Shown here in pieces: positions 17,556-27,301 of a stretch of DNA of 57,284 nt; within the stretch, counting starts at the first letter, position 1, and every line of letters starts with the position of its first letter. The notes under the pieces were generated by a model, which did not search any database, was not told the origin of the DNA, and worked only from the letters and a program-made list of their open reading frames with translations. This stretch comes from an uncultured Clostridia bacterium. Its GTDB lineage: Bacteria > Bacillota > Clostridia > TANB77 > CAG-465. The stretch lies in NCBI GenBank assembly GCA_944386345.1, contig CALXAR010000004.1:1-57284 (forward strand), given 5' to 3'. A program made the position numbers and the translations under genes.

Positions 17556-20500
17556 ATGAAAACGAAAAAGTATTTTTTTATTATAATAATGTTTTGTTTA
17601 GTCTTTTTAGCTCCCAAAAAAGCAATAGCTTTAACTTCAGGAAATGAAAGACTTGACGGATTATATGTTGGTGTACCAGAGCAGGAGGAGATTAATGATG
17701 TACCTCTTGTATGGGGAATTACATTAGATGGTGCAAGAGCATACTGTATTGATATTCATACTAAAATGTATATAACAGAGTATGCTGGATATTCATATAG
17801 TGACCCAAGAATAGGATATGCGTTAGCTGCAGATCACGGCTATACTTGGAATTCATCAGCAGATTATCAGATTAGGCAGGCAGTTATTTGGGCACTACTT
17901 GGTCAAATTGATATAAATAGGCTATATGCAGGAGATCCCGGATGTGTTCAAGCTGCTAAGAACTTATATTATGCAGCAGCATCATATAATACTAATGTCG
18001 ATAAACCATCGGCATCATCTTCCTATGTTGATTTTAATATTGAGGGAATGGAGTATGTTTCAAATGCAATAACTGTAAATAAGCCTCAAAATAATGACTA
18101 TTACGATATTATACTTGATGGTTTTCCATCAGGAACGTATATTACTGATATGAATGGTAATAGAATGCAAACAACGGGAATAACATGGAATAGTACATTT
18201 CAAGTTAGAATCCCACTGGAAGTTATAAAAAATGATATCACTAATATTAGTATGAAGATAAATGGTGTTAGAAGAGTGTATAATACTACAACTGGTTATC
18301 ATGCAGTAAGTAGAGTGTCTCAAGAATTGCTATCTTCACAGGCTTCATCTTCTTTAAATACAAATGCTACTGCAATATATTTATTTAAACCAATTATTGC
18401 AGAAGGAGATCTTGAGGTAAAAAAATCTGATGAGTATGGAGAATTAGTTCCAGGAACTACATTTCAAGTAACAAATGGAACTTTAACTTTTACAGGTATT
18501 ACAGGGGATGATGGTATTGCAAGATTTGAAGATTTGCCAGCAGGAGAGTATACAATAATAGAGACAAGTGCTCCATATGGATATTATAATGATAGAGTAA
18601 ATGTAAAGGCAAATGTAATTACAGGAATTACTGTGACTTCTGAAAAATCAGATAATGAGAGTAAAGGAAATGTAAAAATTATAAAAAGAGATTCTGAAAC
18701 ATCAGATGTGGCACAAGGTGATGCAACACTTTCTGGTGCTATATATAAAATATATGCAAGAGAGGATATATATGCTGTAAATGGAAAAACAAAATTATAC
18801 TCTAAAGGAGATGAAGTGGGAACTTGTACTACAGGAGAAAATGGAGAAAGTAATACAGTAATACTACCTTTAGGAAAGTATATGTATAGGGAAGAAACAG
18901 CATCTAATGGATATTTATTAAATGATGAGGAAATATATTTTTCAATTGATTATGAAAATCAAGATGTAGAGCTAATAGATAAAACATTTACTAGTAATGA
19001 AGATGTGAAAAAAAATAATATTGAGATAATAAAAAAATTACAAGCTACAGATTCAACACCTCAATTAAATCTTGCTGGAGCAAAATTTTCAGCAACATTA
19101 AAAAGTGATAGAAGTAAAGTATATTACTCTACTGTTACTGATGATAGTGGATATTGTGTAATAGAAAATTTACCATATGGTACATATGAGATTGAAGAAA
19201 TTGAGGTTCCAGCAAAAGCATTAAAGATTGATAATTTTGATGTATTTGTTGAGGAGGATTCAACAGAGAGAGAACCTTATAGATATACAAAAGAAGATGT
19301 TGCAAAAAAAATGCAAATAACTATATATAAAGAGGATAGAGAAACAGGAACAACTACTCAAGGAGATGCACGACTTGAAGATGCAGAGTACACAATATAT
19401 AGAGATGAAGCTCTAACAGATGCTGTAGAGACTGTAAAAATAGAAAAGCAAGATGATGGCACTTATAGTGCTAAAACAGGAAATTATTTAGTAGGAAAAT
19501 ACTATATAAAAGAGACAAAAAGGCCAGAAGGATATTTAGCAGATGAAGAGGTGCATGTGGTTGAACAGCTAGGTGAAAATCAAAGTGAAGAATTTTCATA
19601 TCATGAAATCACTTCGACTGAGCTTGTTGAAAGAGGTAATATCTATATAGTTAAATATAAAGATAATAATACTAATTTCGATGAGGGCTCAACAACAAAA
19701 GAACCAGCAACAGGTGTAGAATTAACACTAACTTTAAACTCAAATCCATCAGTTACATATACATCAGTTGTAAATGAAATAGGTTATGCAGAGTTTATAG
19801 ATATACCATATGGATGGTATACAATTACTGAAACAAAGAGTTTAGAGTTTGTTGATATAATGGATCCACAGCCAGTATATGTGTCAAAAGATGGGCAAAA
19901 ACTATATTATATAGTTCAGGATCCTAGAAATGAAAGAAAATTAAAGATAGTAAAAAGAGATGCTGAAACAGGAAATATAATACCACTTGCAGGAGCAACT
20001 TTTAAAGTCTGGGATGTTGCAGAAAAGAGATATATAAAACAAAGTCATGATTATCCTACTCAAACTGAAATTGATGAGTTTGTAACAGCTGCAGATGGTA
20101 CATTAATATTACCAGATGGGCTTATTCCTGGAGAATATGAGCTAGAGGAAGTAACAGCTCCATATGGATATACTTTAAATGAAACAAGAGTTCCATTTAC
20201 AATTGATGCAACAACACCAGAAAATCCAGAACAAGAGGAAATAATTACTGTAGATTTTCCGGACACAGCTCAAAAGGCAAAGGTTGTAGTATATAAAAAA
20301 GGAGAAGTCTTAACTGGTACAGAAAAAGATGGTGAGATTACAAGGCCTGTTTACGAAGAAAAAGGTCTAAGAGAAGTAGAATATGTGATTACTGCAAAAG
20401 AAGACATAGTTACACCGGATGGAACAACTAGAATGAAAGCTGGTGAAACTGTTACATTTAAGACTGATGAAGATGGTATTGGAATATCACCAGAGCTATA

Positions 20501-22031
20501 TTTGGGTGAGTATACAATTAAAGAAACAGCAACTTTAGATGGGATTTTGTTACAGCAAAATGAAATATCTTTTGTATTAGAATATAAAGGGCAAGATTTA
20601 AAAATATATGAAAAGAATATGGATTTTATTGATGTAAGGCAAAAACTAAATCTAAAAGTTATGAAGGATATGGAAGAGCCAGAGTATAATGGAATGCTTG
20701 AGGATGCATATGTTAATATAAGACTAGGTATATATACTAGAGAAGATATAGCAAATGTTAATGGTGATGTAATTATTGATAAAGATACTTTGGTAGATAT
20801 TTTAACAATTGATGAAAATGGAGTTTCGTCTCAAAATTATGATTTACCACTAGGTAAGTACTATATAAAAGAAATTAATACTAATGAGAATTATCTAATT
20901 AATGAGAATGAATATGATTTTGAATTTAAGCCTAATGATAATACTACACCAGTTATAGATGTAATATTATCAAATACAATTGATAATGATTTAAATGAAT
21001 TAGGAAAGTTTAAGCTATATAAATATGCTGAGGAAAATAAAAATATCATTGAAAGAATTGCAGATTTCTTTAATGGTGATACACAAGATAGAAGTCATGC
21101 ACTAAAAGGAGCAAAATTTAAGTTATACTATGATAAAAATGGTGAGCCTGTAGAGCTTATTTCTAAGACGGGAGTTTCTGAGTATATAACTGATGAAAAT
21201 GGAGAAATTTATGTAGAAAATCTACCATTTGGAAAGTACTATTATAGAGAAATAGAAGCACCAAAGGGTTATGATGTTGACGATACGCTATATTCATTTG
21301 AAATAACTAAAGATCATGTAGAAGAACCTTTAAAGGTAGAAATGTCAAATGAGCTAACTGATATTAAGTTGTTTACAAAAACAGATGCCTTTAATTCTGA
21401 GGTTATACCTGATTGTGAGTTTGAAATTTTAGATAAAGACCAAAATGTTATATATAAAGATAAGACTGACGAAAATGGAGAGTTCTATATGCCGATAGAT
21501 TTATTAACACCAGGAGAAATATATTACTATAAAGAAATTAATGCTCCAGAAATATACGAATTAAATGAAGAACTTCATGAGTTTATTTTAAATGAGGATC
21601 AGACTGTAAGTATAACAGAAGTAGAGAATCTAAGAAGAGATTCTACGTTAAAGATAAATAAATCTGATTTCTTAGGAGGTCAAAAAATTCCAAATTGTAC
21701 ATTTAAACTAGAAAGCTTAGAAACAGATTATGTAGTTGAGGGAACAACAGATGAAAATGGAGAATATTATTTTGAAAATATTCCATATGGTGAATATACA
21801 TATACAGAAATTAGCGCTCCAGAAGAATATAGAATAGATACAACTCCTCATAGAATTACTATTGATGAAGAGATGGAAGAACTTAATATAAGTAATGAAT
21901 TAATAGTAAATACATCAGATATAAATTTAATGCTATTTAGTATAGTATTACTATCTAGTGCAATAGGAATAACTCTATTTGTATATAAAAATAGAGATAA
22001 GATTAGAGAAAACTATATGAATAGAAAGTAA
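17556..22031 (+). CDS. Thioester-headed CnaB/SpaA-repeat surface adhesin
   Basis: A 1491-residue secreted protein with a signal peptide (residues 1-25, ending AIA). The head looks like a class I thioester domain: Cys64 in ARAYCID and Gln108 in YQIRQAVIW would form the internal Cys-Gln thioester used for covalent binding to host amines. About eleven CnaB/SpaA-like domains follow from residue 285, each with a Lys near its start and a Glu in an ETxAPxGY-type end, the pattern of isopeptide-stabilised folds. The C-terminus is a membrane helix and a basic tail (NRDKIRENYMNRK) preceded by VNTSD instead of LPXTG. It is probably a wall- or membrane-anchored stalk adhesin. No sortase gene is in the window. 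A strong TTTTGGAGG ribosome site is present. Confidence 0.88.
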   Translation: MKTKKYFFIIIMFCLVFLAPKKAIALTSGNERLDGLYVGVPEQEEINDVPLVWGITLDGARAYCIDIHTKMYITEYAGYSYSDPRIGYALAADHGYTWNSSADYQIRQAVIWALLGQIDINRLYAGDPGCVQAAKNLYYAAASYNTNVDKPSASSSYVDFNIEGMEYVSNAITVNKPQNNDYYDIILDGFPSGTYITDMNGNRMQTTGITWNSTFQVRIPLEVIKNDITNISMKINGVRRVYNTTTGYHAVSRVSQELLSSQASSSLNTNATAIYLFKPIIAEGDLEVKKSDEYGELVPGTTFQVTNGTLTFTGITGDDGIARFEDLPAGEYTIIETSAPYGYYNDRVNVKANVITGITVTSEKSDNESKGNVKIIKRDSETSDVAQGDATLSGAIYKIYAREDIYAVNGKTKLYSKGDEVGTCTTGENGESNTVILPLGKYMYREETASNGYLLNDEEIYFSIDYENQDVELIDKTFTSNEDVKKNNIEIIKKLQATDSTPQLNLAGAKFSATLKSDRSKVYYSTVTDDSGYCVIENLPYGTYEIEEIEVPAKALKIDNFDVFVEEDSTEREPYRYTKEDVAKKMQITIYKEDRETGTTTQGDARLEDAEYTIYRDEALTDAVETVKIEKQDDGTYSAKTGNYLVGKYYIKETKRPEGYLADEEVHVVEQLGENQSEEFSYHEITSTELVERGNIYIVKYKDNNTNFDEGSTTKEPATGVELTLTLNSNPSVTYTSVVNEIGYAEFIDIPYGWYTITETKSLEFVDIMDPQPVYVSKDGQKLYYIVQDPRNERKLKIVKRDAETGNIIPLAGATFKVWDVAEKRYIKQSHDYPTQTEIDEFVTAADGTLILPDGLIPGEYELEEVTAPYGYTLNETRVPFTIDATTPENPEQEEIITVDFPDTAQKAKVVVYKKGEVLTGTEKDGEITRPVYEEKGLREVEYVITAKEDIVTPDGTTRMKAGETVTFKTDEDGIGISPELYLGEYTIKETATLDGILLQQNEISFVLEYKGQDLKIYEKNMDFIDVRQKLNLKVMKDMEEPEYNGMLEDAYVNIRLGIYTREDIANVNGDVIIDKDTLVDILTIDENGVSSQNYDLPLGKYYIKEINTNENYLINENEYDFEFKPNDNTTPVIDVILSNTIDNDLNELGKFKLYKYAEENKNIIERIADFFNGDTQDRSHALKGAKFKLYYDKNGEPVELISKTGVSEYITDENGEIYVENLPFGKYYYREIEAPKGYDVDDTLYSFEITKDHVEEPLKVEMSNELTDIKLFTKTDAFNSEVIPDCEFEILDKDQNVIYKDKTDENGEFYMPIDLLTPGEIYYYKEINAPEIYELNEELHEFILNEDQTVSITEVENLRRDSTLKINKSDFLGGQKIPNCTFKLESLETDYVVEGTTDENGEYYFENIPYGEYTYTEISAPEEYRIDTTPHRITIDEEMEELNISNELIVNTSDINLMLFSIVLLSSAIGITLFVYKNRDKIRENYMNRK

Positions 22032-22040
22032 ATATAATAT

Positions 22041-22082
22041 AAAGAGAATACCTAAATTAACGTGGTATTCTCTTTGTTTTTA
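22041..22082 (+). terminator. Terminator between the two surface protein genes
   Basis: Stem AAAGAGAATACC/GGTATTCTCTTT (22041-22052 and 22064-22075) with an eleven-base loop and a T-rich tail. With the promoter at 22164 it shows that the two genes are separate transcription units. Confidence 0.82.
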
Positions 22083-22163
22083 GTATCGTGAAACATTTGT
22101 GAAACTTATTTGTAATATAAAGTAATAAAAACATGTATTTTGTAGTTTTTTAAAAATTTGTGG

Positions 22164-22192
22164 TTGAAATTAAAAATTCTTAATGATATTAT
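22164..22192 (+). promoter_or_regulatory. Sigma-A promoter of second surface protein gene
   Basis: TTGAAA at 22164-22169, 17-base spacer and TATTAT at 22187-22192, leaving a leader of about 60 bases. Confidence 0.65.
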
Positions 22193-22259
22193 TTTAATAT
22201 CAGAAAATAAATTCAGTTTTATTTTTTGTTAGAAAAATAAAAGGAGAGGGAGAGATTAT

Positions 22260-25200
22260 ATGAAAATAAGTAAGCTTAAATACGTATTTGCTTTTGTACT
22301 TTTAGTTGCTCTTTCAGTAGTAAGCACTAACGTACAAGCAGTTACAATGCCTAATAATGGACAAATCAAATTAAGTACTATTATAGCATCTCAGCTTGCT
22401 GCAATTGTTGACGGAGATGAAGATCCATCAACACCTGTCCTAGATAAAGTAGTTAAGAGTTTTAATACTCCATATCAAGCTACTGTATTAGGAACAACTA
22501 TGAATCCAGTACAATTTTATACTCTAAAAGTTAAAAGTACTGGAGCTAATATCAAAGCATATAGCTTAGATGTTGGTAACATTGTAGGAGATGAGGTAGA
22601 ATTTGATTATGCAGGGACTTCTTCTAATGTAAGAATTGGTCTAGGTTTAGCTTTTGGTCTAAACAATTCTCTATCATCAGATCAATTAGAAAATCAAGAT
22701 GCCCTAGATAATTATAATAGTCAATATTCACTAGCTACACAAATGTATATTTGGTTAGCAAATGCAGGTGCATTAGGAACTGCTGATGAAGAAGCAGCAG
22801 TTGCAAGTTTAGATGCAATTGCAGCTGAAAGATATGCATATATTAAAATTAATGTAGAAAAAGCATTAGCAAAACCTTCATATGCTTTTACAGATCAAGT
22901 ACAAGCAGAAGGGCAACCTATAGAAATGGGTTGGAATGAAGCAAACCAAAGATATGAGGTTACTTTAACAGATTCTAATGGCCTTGATACAATGGCATTA
23001 GTTAATCTAGCAGTTGAGCCAGGTTCTGGAATCAGCTATAGTAAATCAGGAAATAGCATAACATTCTTTACAACAGAGCAAATTGGTTCTATAGATAATC
23101 CTGCAACTGTAGTAATAAGAAAATCTATTAATGGTGGAAGATATGTTGCTGGTCTTGCAACTCTTAAAGATGGTTCTAAGACTTTAACATATTTAACTGG
23201 TTCATCAAGAAATAATGATGCATATTATGTAAGTTTTTATACAAATGCTCTAAGAGTTAGAGTTCAAAAAACTTTAAATCCAAGTGATGCAAATCCAAAT
23301 ACAGGTGATGCAACAGTTGAAGGAGCAAGATATGGTGTATATTCTGATCAAGGATGTTCACAATTAGTTCAAGAAATAGTAACAGATGCAAATGGTGTTG
23401 CAACAACAAAACCACTTGAATATAAAGATTACTATGTAAAAGAATTATCTGCTTCTGAAGGATGTAAGTTAAATGACGCAGTAGTTACTGCTTCTGCAGG
23501 AGCTGCTCAAGATGAAAATGGACAAAGAATAGTAACTGTTGAGTCAGGTGAAGACGTAATATATGGTGGCTTTAGAATGATAGTTTCTAACAGTGACCTA
23601 AGTGGTAACACAACAAAGAATCCATCAGTTGGCTCAGAAATTACATTAACTCTAAACAGTCGTCCAGAAGAAAAATATGTAACTGTAGTTGATGAGAATG
23701 GATATGCAGAATTTAAAAATATACCTTATGGAAAATATACATGTACTGAAACAAAAAGACCTAATGTTCCAGAAGGTGAAAAACTAGATCTTATGGATCC
23801 TATGAAAATAAATATAGACCGTGAGGAAGAATATATTTATTCAAAACTTGTAAATACAGAAATTGCACAAAGATATGTAAAAATTCAAAAATTTGATTTT
23901 GAAACTGGTAAACTTGTAACAGCTTCACCAACAACATATAGATTAGAAAACTCTAAAGGAGAAGTTGTAACTCAAAAGAATATGTATCCAGATGTAGTTG
24001 AAATGGATGAGTTTGTAACAGCAGACGATGATACAATTTATGGATATGTTGTATTACCAGAAAAACTACCAGCAGATACATATAAAGTATATGAAGTAAC
24101 TGCTCCAGAAGGATATTACAATCAATCTGCAGATACTAAACAACCAATAGCAACATTTACAGTTGAACCAAATTCAACAGAAGATTATGACAGAGATAAA
24201 ATTGTTGAAGTTGAAACTAAAAACGTTGCACAAAAAGGTATATTAACAGTTACTGCAAGAGGTAATGTTTTAACAGGAGTAAATACAGAAACAACTTATG
24301 GAAATAATTCTGTTTCACGTCCAGCTTATACATCTCAACCAATTGCTGGTGCTAAATATGAATTGACTGCTAATGAAGATATAGTAACAGGTGATGGTAC
24401 TGTAAGAATGGCAGCTGGAGATACAATAGTTTTAACAACAGATGAAAATGGTCAAGTTCAAACTAAATTATACATTGGTAACTATACATTAAAAATGGTT
24501 TCAGTTCCTGATGGATATGTACTAGATTCTGAAGAAAGACCAATTGTTGTTGAAGCTCAAGAACAAAATGTAAAAGAATATAACTTAGATACTCAAAATT
24601 ATACATTAACAAGACAAGACTATGATTTAGATGTAACTAAGGTATTTAGTGGACTAAACTTCTATAGACAAAACGAAGTAGATCAAATTGAAAATATCAA
24701 TTCTGATGCTTATGCTGATGTATTAGTTGGTATATATGCTGCTGAAGATATTACAAACGTTAATGGAACAGTAGTAATTGCTAAAGATACATTAGTTGAT
24801 GTTGTAACATTTGATCAAAATGGAAATGGTTCTTTTGAATCAGAATATCCAATGGGTAAATTCTATGCAAAAGAAATTGCAACAAATCAAAACTATGAAT
24901 TATCAAATGAAACTTATGAATTTGAAACAAAACCAGCAAATAATACTGATGAAAGATTTAGTGTAAGTGTTGGTGAAATAGTAAATAAAGCATTAAAAGT
25001 AACTAAATTTAATTTAACAAAAATTGAAGAAGTTATGGTAGATGATGAAAATACTGATACACAAGTTTCTTTAATAACTAAAGTTGAACAATTCATGGAA
25101 GGAATACTTGATGGTATTTTAGCTGATGTTGAGCAAACAACAAAGGTTACTAGACTTGAAGGTGCAGAATACAAAATCTTATACTTAGATGAGGATGGAG

Positions 25201-26051
25201 AATACTATCCATTACTTGAAAAAGTAGATGATGAGTATGTTGAAGTTGTTCGTACAACAGATGAAAATGGTGAGTTTGTAGTTGAAGGACTTCCATTTGG
25301 AAAATATGCTGTTCAAGAAACAAAAGCTCCTAGATATTATAATCTAGATGAAGATAAATATGCATTTGAGTTGACTACTGCTGAAAAAGAAGATGAGCTT
25401 GTACTACAAGATGTACGTACTAAAGTTGATGTAAACTTAGCTGTGGTTGATGAAGATGGAAATAAATTAGAAAATGCTACTGTTCAATTAGTTGATCCAG
25501 ATACACAAGAAGTTGTATACGAGGCAATAACTAATGAAGAAGGCGTAGCAAGCTTTACAGATATAAGAGCTGGAAGATATATTAGACAAGTTACAGATTT
25601 AGCTGAACAATATGTTGTTCCTGCTGCTCAAGAATTATATCTAGAAGAAGATAGTGAATTAGTTGAAACAGTTACAGTTAAATATATAACTGCTAGCATA
25701 TTAATTAATAAAACTGATGATGAAACTGGTGAAGTTGTTCCTGGATGTCTATTTAGAATAACTAATGAAGCTGGTGAAGTTGTAGTTGAAGAAAGAACAG
25801 ATGATAATGGTCAATTATTAGTAGCTGGTCTAAGATATGGTGTATACTATGTTGAGGAAGTTGAAGCTGCTGAAGGATATGATAAATCAGATTTAGTATT
25901 TGAAGTAACAATTACTGAAGATGGACAAACATATGTAGTTGACTTTACAAATGTTCCAACAGGAGACATTGCAGTTGCATTATATGCAGTAATTGCACTT
26001 GTTTCTGTAGGTGCTATAGCATTAACAGTTAAAAGATTAAGAATGAACTAA
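22260..26051 (+). CDS. CnaB/SpaA-repeat surface protein with degenerate thioester head
   Basis: A 1263-residue secreted protein, paralogous to the one at 17556-22031. The signal peptide is residues 1-27 (NVQA). The head keeps the thioester glutamine in SLATQMYIWL (Gln161) but the cysteine position reads AYSLD, Ser102 with codon AGC, so a normal thioester cannot form. About eight CnaB/SpaA domains follow from residue 335. Several match the first protein closely in order and sequence (YAEF..IPYG, EDIV..DGT.RM.AG, VNG...KDTLVD). One domain near residue 920 carries an extra acidic helical insertion. The C-terminus reads NVPTGD, a membrane helix and KRLRMN, a credible non-LPXTG sorting signal. It has its own promoter, a GGAGAGGGAG ribosome site and a strong terminator, pointing to high expression. 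Confidence 0.87.
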   Translation: MKISKLKYVFAFVLLVALSVVSTNVQAVTMPNNGQIKLSTIIASQLAAIVDGDEDPSTPVLDKVVKSFNTPYQATVLGTTMNPVQFYTLKVKSTGANIKAYSLDVGNIVGDEVEFDYAGTSSNVRIGLGLAFGLNNSLSSDQLENQDALDNYNSQYSLATQMYIWLANAGALGTADEEAAVASLDAIAAERYAYIKINVEKALAKPSYAFTDQVQAEGQPIEMGWNEANQRYEVTLTDSNGLDTMALVNLAVEPGSGISYSKSGNSITFFTTEQIGSIDNPATVVIRKSINGGRYVAGLATLKDGSKTLTYLTGSSRNNDAYYVSFYTNALRVRVQKTLNPSDANPNTGDATVEGARYGVYSDQGCSQLVQEIVTDANGVATTKPLEYKDYYVKELSASEGCKLNDAVVTASAGAAQDENGQRIVTVESGEDVIYGGFRMIVSNSDLSGNTTKNPSVGSEITLTLNSRPEEKYVTVVDENGYAEFKNIPYGKYTCTETKRPNVPEGEKLDLMDPMKINIDREEEYIYSKLVNTEIAQRYVKIQKFDFETGKLVTASPTTYRLENSKGEVVTQKNMYPDVVEMDEFVTADDDTIYGYVVLPEKLPADTYKVYEVTAPEGYYNQSADTKQPIATFTVEPNSTEDYDRDKIVEVETKNVAQKGILTVTARGNVLTGVNTETTYGNNSVSRPAYTSQPIAGAKYELTANEDIVTGDGTVRMAAGDTIVLTTDENGQVQTKLYIGNYTLKMVSVPDGYVLDSEERPIVVEAQEQNVKEYNLDTQNYTLTRQDYDLDVTKVFSGLNFYRQNEVDQIENINSDAYADVLVGIYAAEDITNVNGTVVIAKDTLVDVVTFDQNGNGSFESEYPMGKFYAKEIATNQNYELSNETYEFETKPANNTDERFSVSVGEIVNKALKVTKFNLTKIEEVMVDDENTDTQVSLITKVEQFMEGILDGILADVEQTTKVTRLEGAEYKILYLDEDGEYYPLLEKVDDEYVEVVRTTDENGEFVVEGLPFGKYAVQETKAPRYYNLDEDKYAFELTTAEKEDELVLQDVRTKVDVNLAVVDEDGNKLENATVQLVDPDTQEVVYEAITNEEGVASFTDIRAGRYIRQVTDLAEQYVVPAAQELYLEEDSELVETVTVKYITASILINKTDDETGEVVPGCLFRITNEAGEVVVEERTDDNGQLLVAGLRYGVYYVEEVEAAEGYDKSDLVFEVTITEDGQTYVVDFTNVPTGDIAVALYAVIALVSVGAIALTVKRLRMN

Positions 26052-26068
26052 TTACTATATTAAAAAAG

Positions 26069-26094
26069 AAGGTCATAGACCTTCTTTTTTTTTG
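26069..26094. terminator. Strong bidirectional terminator
   Basis: GAAGGTC/GACCTTC (26069-26075 and 26079-26085) with loop ATA, nine T's after and six A's before. It lies between the surface protein gene and the small minus-strand gene. Confidence 0.9.
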
Positions 26095-26121
26095 TGTGAA
26101 AAAAAATATAAGCAGTAATTA

Positions 26122-26298
26122 CTACTTATATTCTTTCAAAAGATTTCGATCTTCGAGTTTATTTTTTTGGCGGTTGAAATCTTTTTCGCTCTTGTGAGCT
26201 CCACAGCCAGTAAAGACTGTGTTTGCAAAAGGTGAGCGAACCTTTTTGCTAATCTCAGATGATTTGATCGTAATTACGATCTTTTTCTTCTTTGCCAT
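26122..26298 (-). CDS. Small basic protein of 58 residues, unassigned
   Basis: An ORF of 59 codons on the minus strand. It begins MAKKKKIVITIKSSEISKKV, is rich in Lys and Arg, and contains RSPFANTVF, then GCGAHKSEKDFNRQKNK. It has a full-strength AAAGGAGGAG ribosome site and a consensus sigma-A promoter, and ends at a bidirectional terminator, so it looks like a real single gene and not chance. Codons with C or G in third position are commoner than in the neighbours. The RSPF...GAHKS...R pattern reminds me of short basic proteins seen in phages and Firmicutes; I cannot verify this. Basic charge suggests nucleic acid or ribosome binding (inference). Confidence 0.8.
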   Translation of the reverse strand: MAKKKKIVITIKSSEISKKVRSPFANTVFTGCGAHKSEKDFNRQKNKLEDRNLLKEYK

Positions 26299-26349
26299 AA
26301 TATCTCCTCCTTTAATTAAAGTTTTGTTTTAAAAAACTAATATGACAAT

Positions 26350-26378
26350 ATTATACCATATAGTTAACATAAGGTCAA
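26350..26378 (-). promoter_or_regulatory. Sigma-A promoter of the 58-residue protein
   Basis: On the minus strand TTGACC (26378-26373), 17-base spacer and TATAAT (26355-26350). The leader is about 45 bases and ends with the AGGAGG site. The rest of 26379-26503 shows no feature. Confidence 0.8.
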
Positions 26379-26503
26379 TAATAAAGGTATGAGATAAATC
26401 TTTGCTAAATTGATTTTTTAGGAGTTTATTAATAAAATGGTATTATTTGCTGTAAAAGTATTTAAAAGCTAAATATAGGCAAATATGATTGCATGAAGGC
26501 TAC

Positions 26504-27235
26504 TTATATAGCTTTATCTATTTTTTTAAATACGTTTCCAAGCGAATCATTAATAACTAAATCTGCTTTTTTATCAAAAGTAGTGGAATCTTTATTTATG
26601 AGTACTATATATTTTCCTTTAAAGTAGTTTATAAGATATGATGCTGGATAAACAGCAAGAGATGTTCCTCCTATTATTAGCATGTCGCAGTTTGAAATAG
26701 CTTTTAGTGCATTTTCATATACATCATTATCTAAAGGCTCTTCATAAAGTACGACGTCTGGTTTTATTACTCCTCCACAGCTACATTTAGGAATTATACT
26801 TTTAGAATTAAATACATATTCTGCATTATATTCTTTTCCGCAGTTTAAACAGTAATTTCTCATTACACTTCCATGTAGCTCATAAACTATCTTTGAGCCA
26901 GCTTTTTGATGAAGACCGTCTATATTCTGAGTAATAATTGCCTTAAGTTTTCCAAGTTTTTCAAGCTTTGCTAGAGTGTAATGAGTAGTATTAGGTTTGT
27001 ATTTTAAAGAATTCATCTTTTCTTTATAAAATTTAAAAAAGTCTTCTGTATTAGTTACAAAAAATGAATGACTAAGTATTTTTTCAGGTGGATAATTGTA
27101 TTTCATGTTGTAAAGACCATCTTTACTTCTAAAATCGGGAATTCCACTTTCTGTTGATACTCCTGCACCACCAAAAAATACAATTGATTTTGAGCTATTT
27201 ATCATATCTATTAATTTAATTATTTTTTCATCCAT
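26504..27235 (-). CDS. cobB: NAD-dependent protein deacylase, sirtuin family
   Basis: A 243-residue Sir2-type enzyme that removes acyl groups from lysines using NAD+. It has GGAGVSTESGIPDFRS (about 21-36) for NAD binding, TQNIDGLHQKAG (about 99-110), the catalytic His in ELHGS (about 121), a four-cysteine zinc site (CLNC and CSC, about 130-155) and GGTSLAVYPA (about 190). The acyl preference cannot be read with certainty. It is the only gene of its unit, divergent from cysE. An AGGTGATA-like sequence lies before the ATG (plus strand TATCACC). Confidence 0.94.
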   Translation of the reverse strand: MDEKIIKLIDMINSSKSIVFFGGAGVSTESGIPDFRSKDGLYNMKYNYPPEKILSHSFFVTNTEDFFKFYKEKMNSLKYKPNTTHYTLAKLEKLGKLKAIITQNIDGLHQKAGSKIVYELHGSVMRNYCLNCGKEYNAEYVFNSKSIIPKCSCGGVIKPDVVLYEEPLDNDVYENALKAISNCDMLIIGGTSLAVYPASYLINYFKGKYIVLINKDSTTFDKKADLVINDSLGNVFKKIDKAI

Positions 27236-27301
27236 ATTATCACCATATTAATTATATCACATAAAATAAAGTAAAATCATACCATATATTAGGTGATATA
27301 T

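Noticed and set aside
17556-26051. Tandem DNA repeats in the surface protein genes
   Set aside because: The CnaB domains are repeated at protein level only; nucleotide identity between adjacent domains is low on reading.
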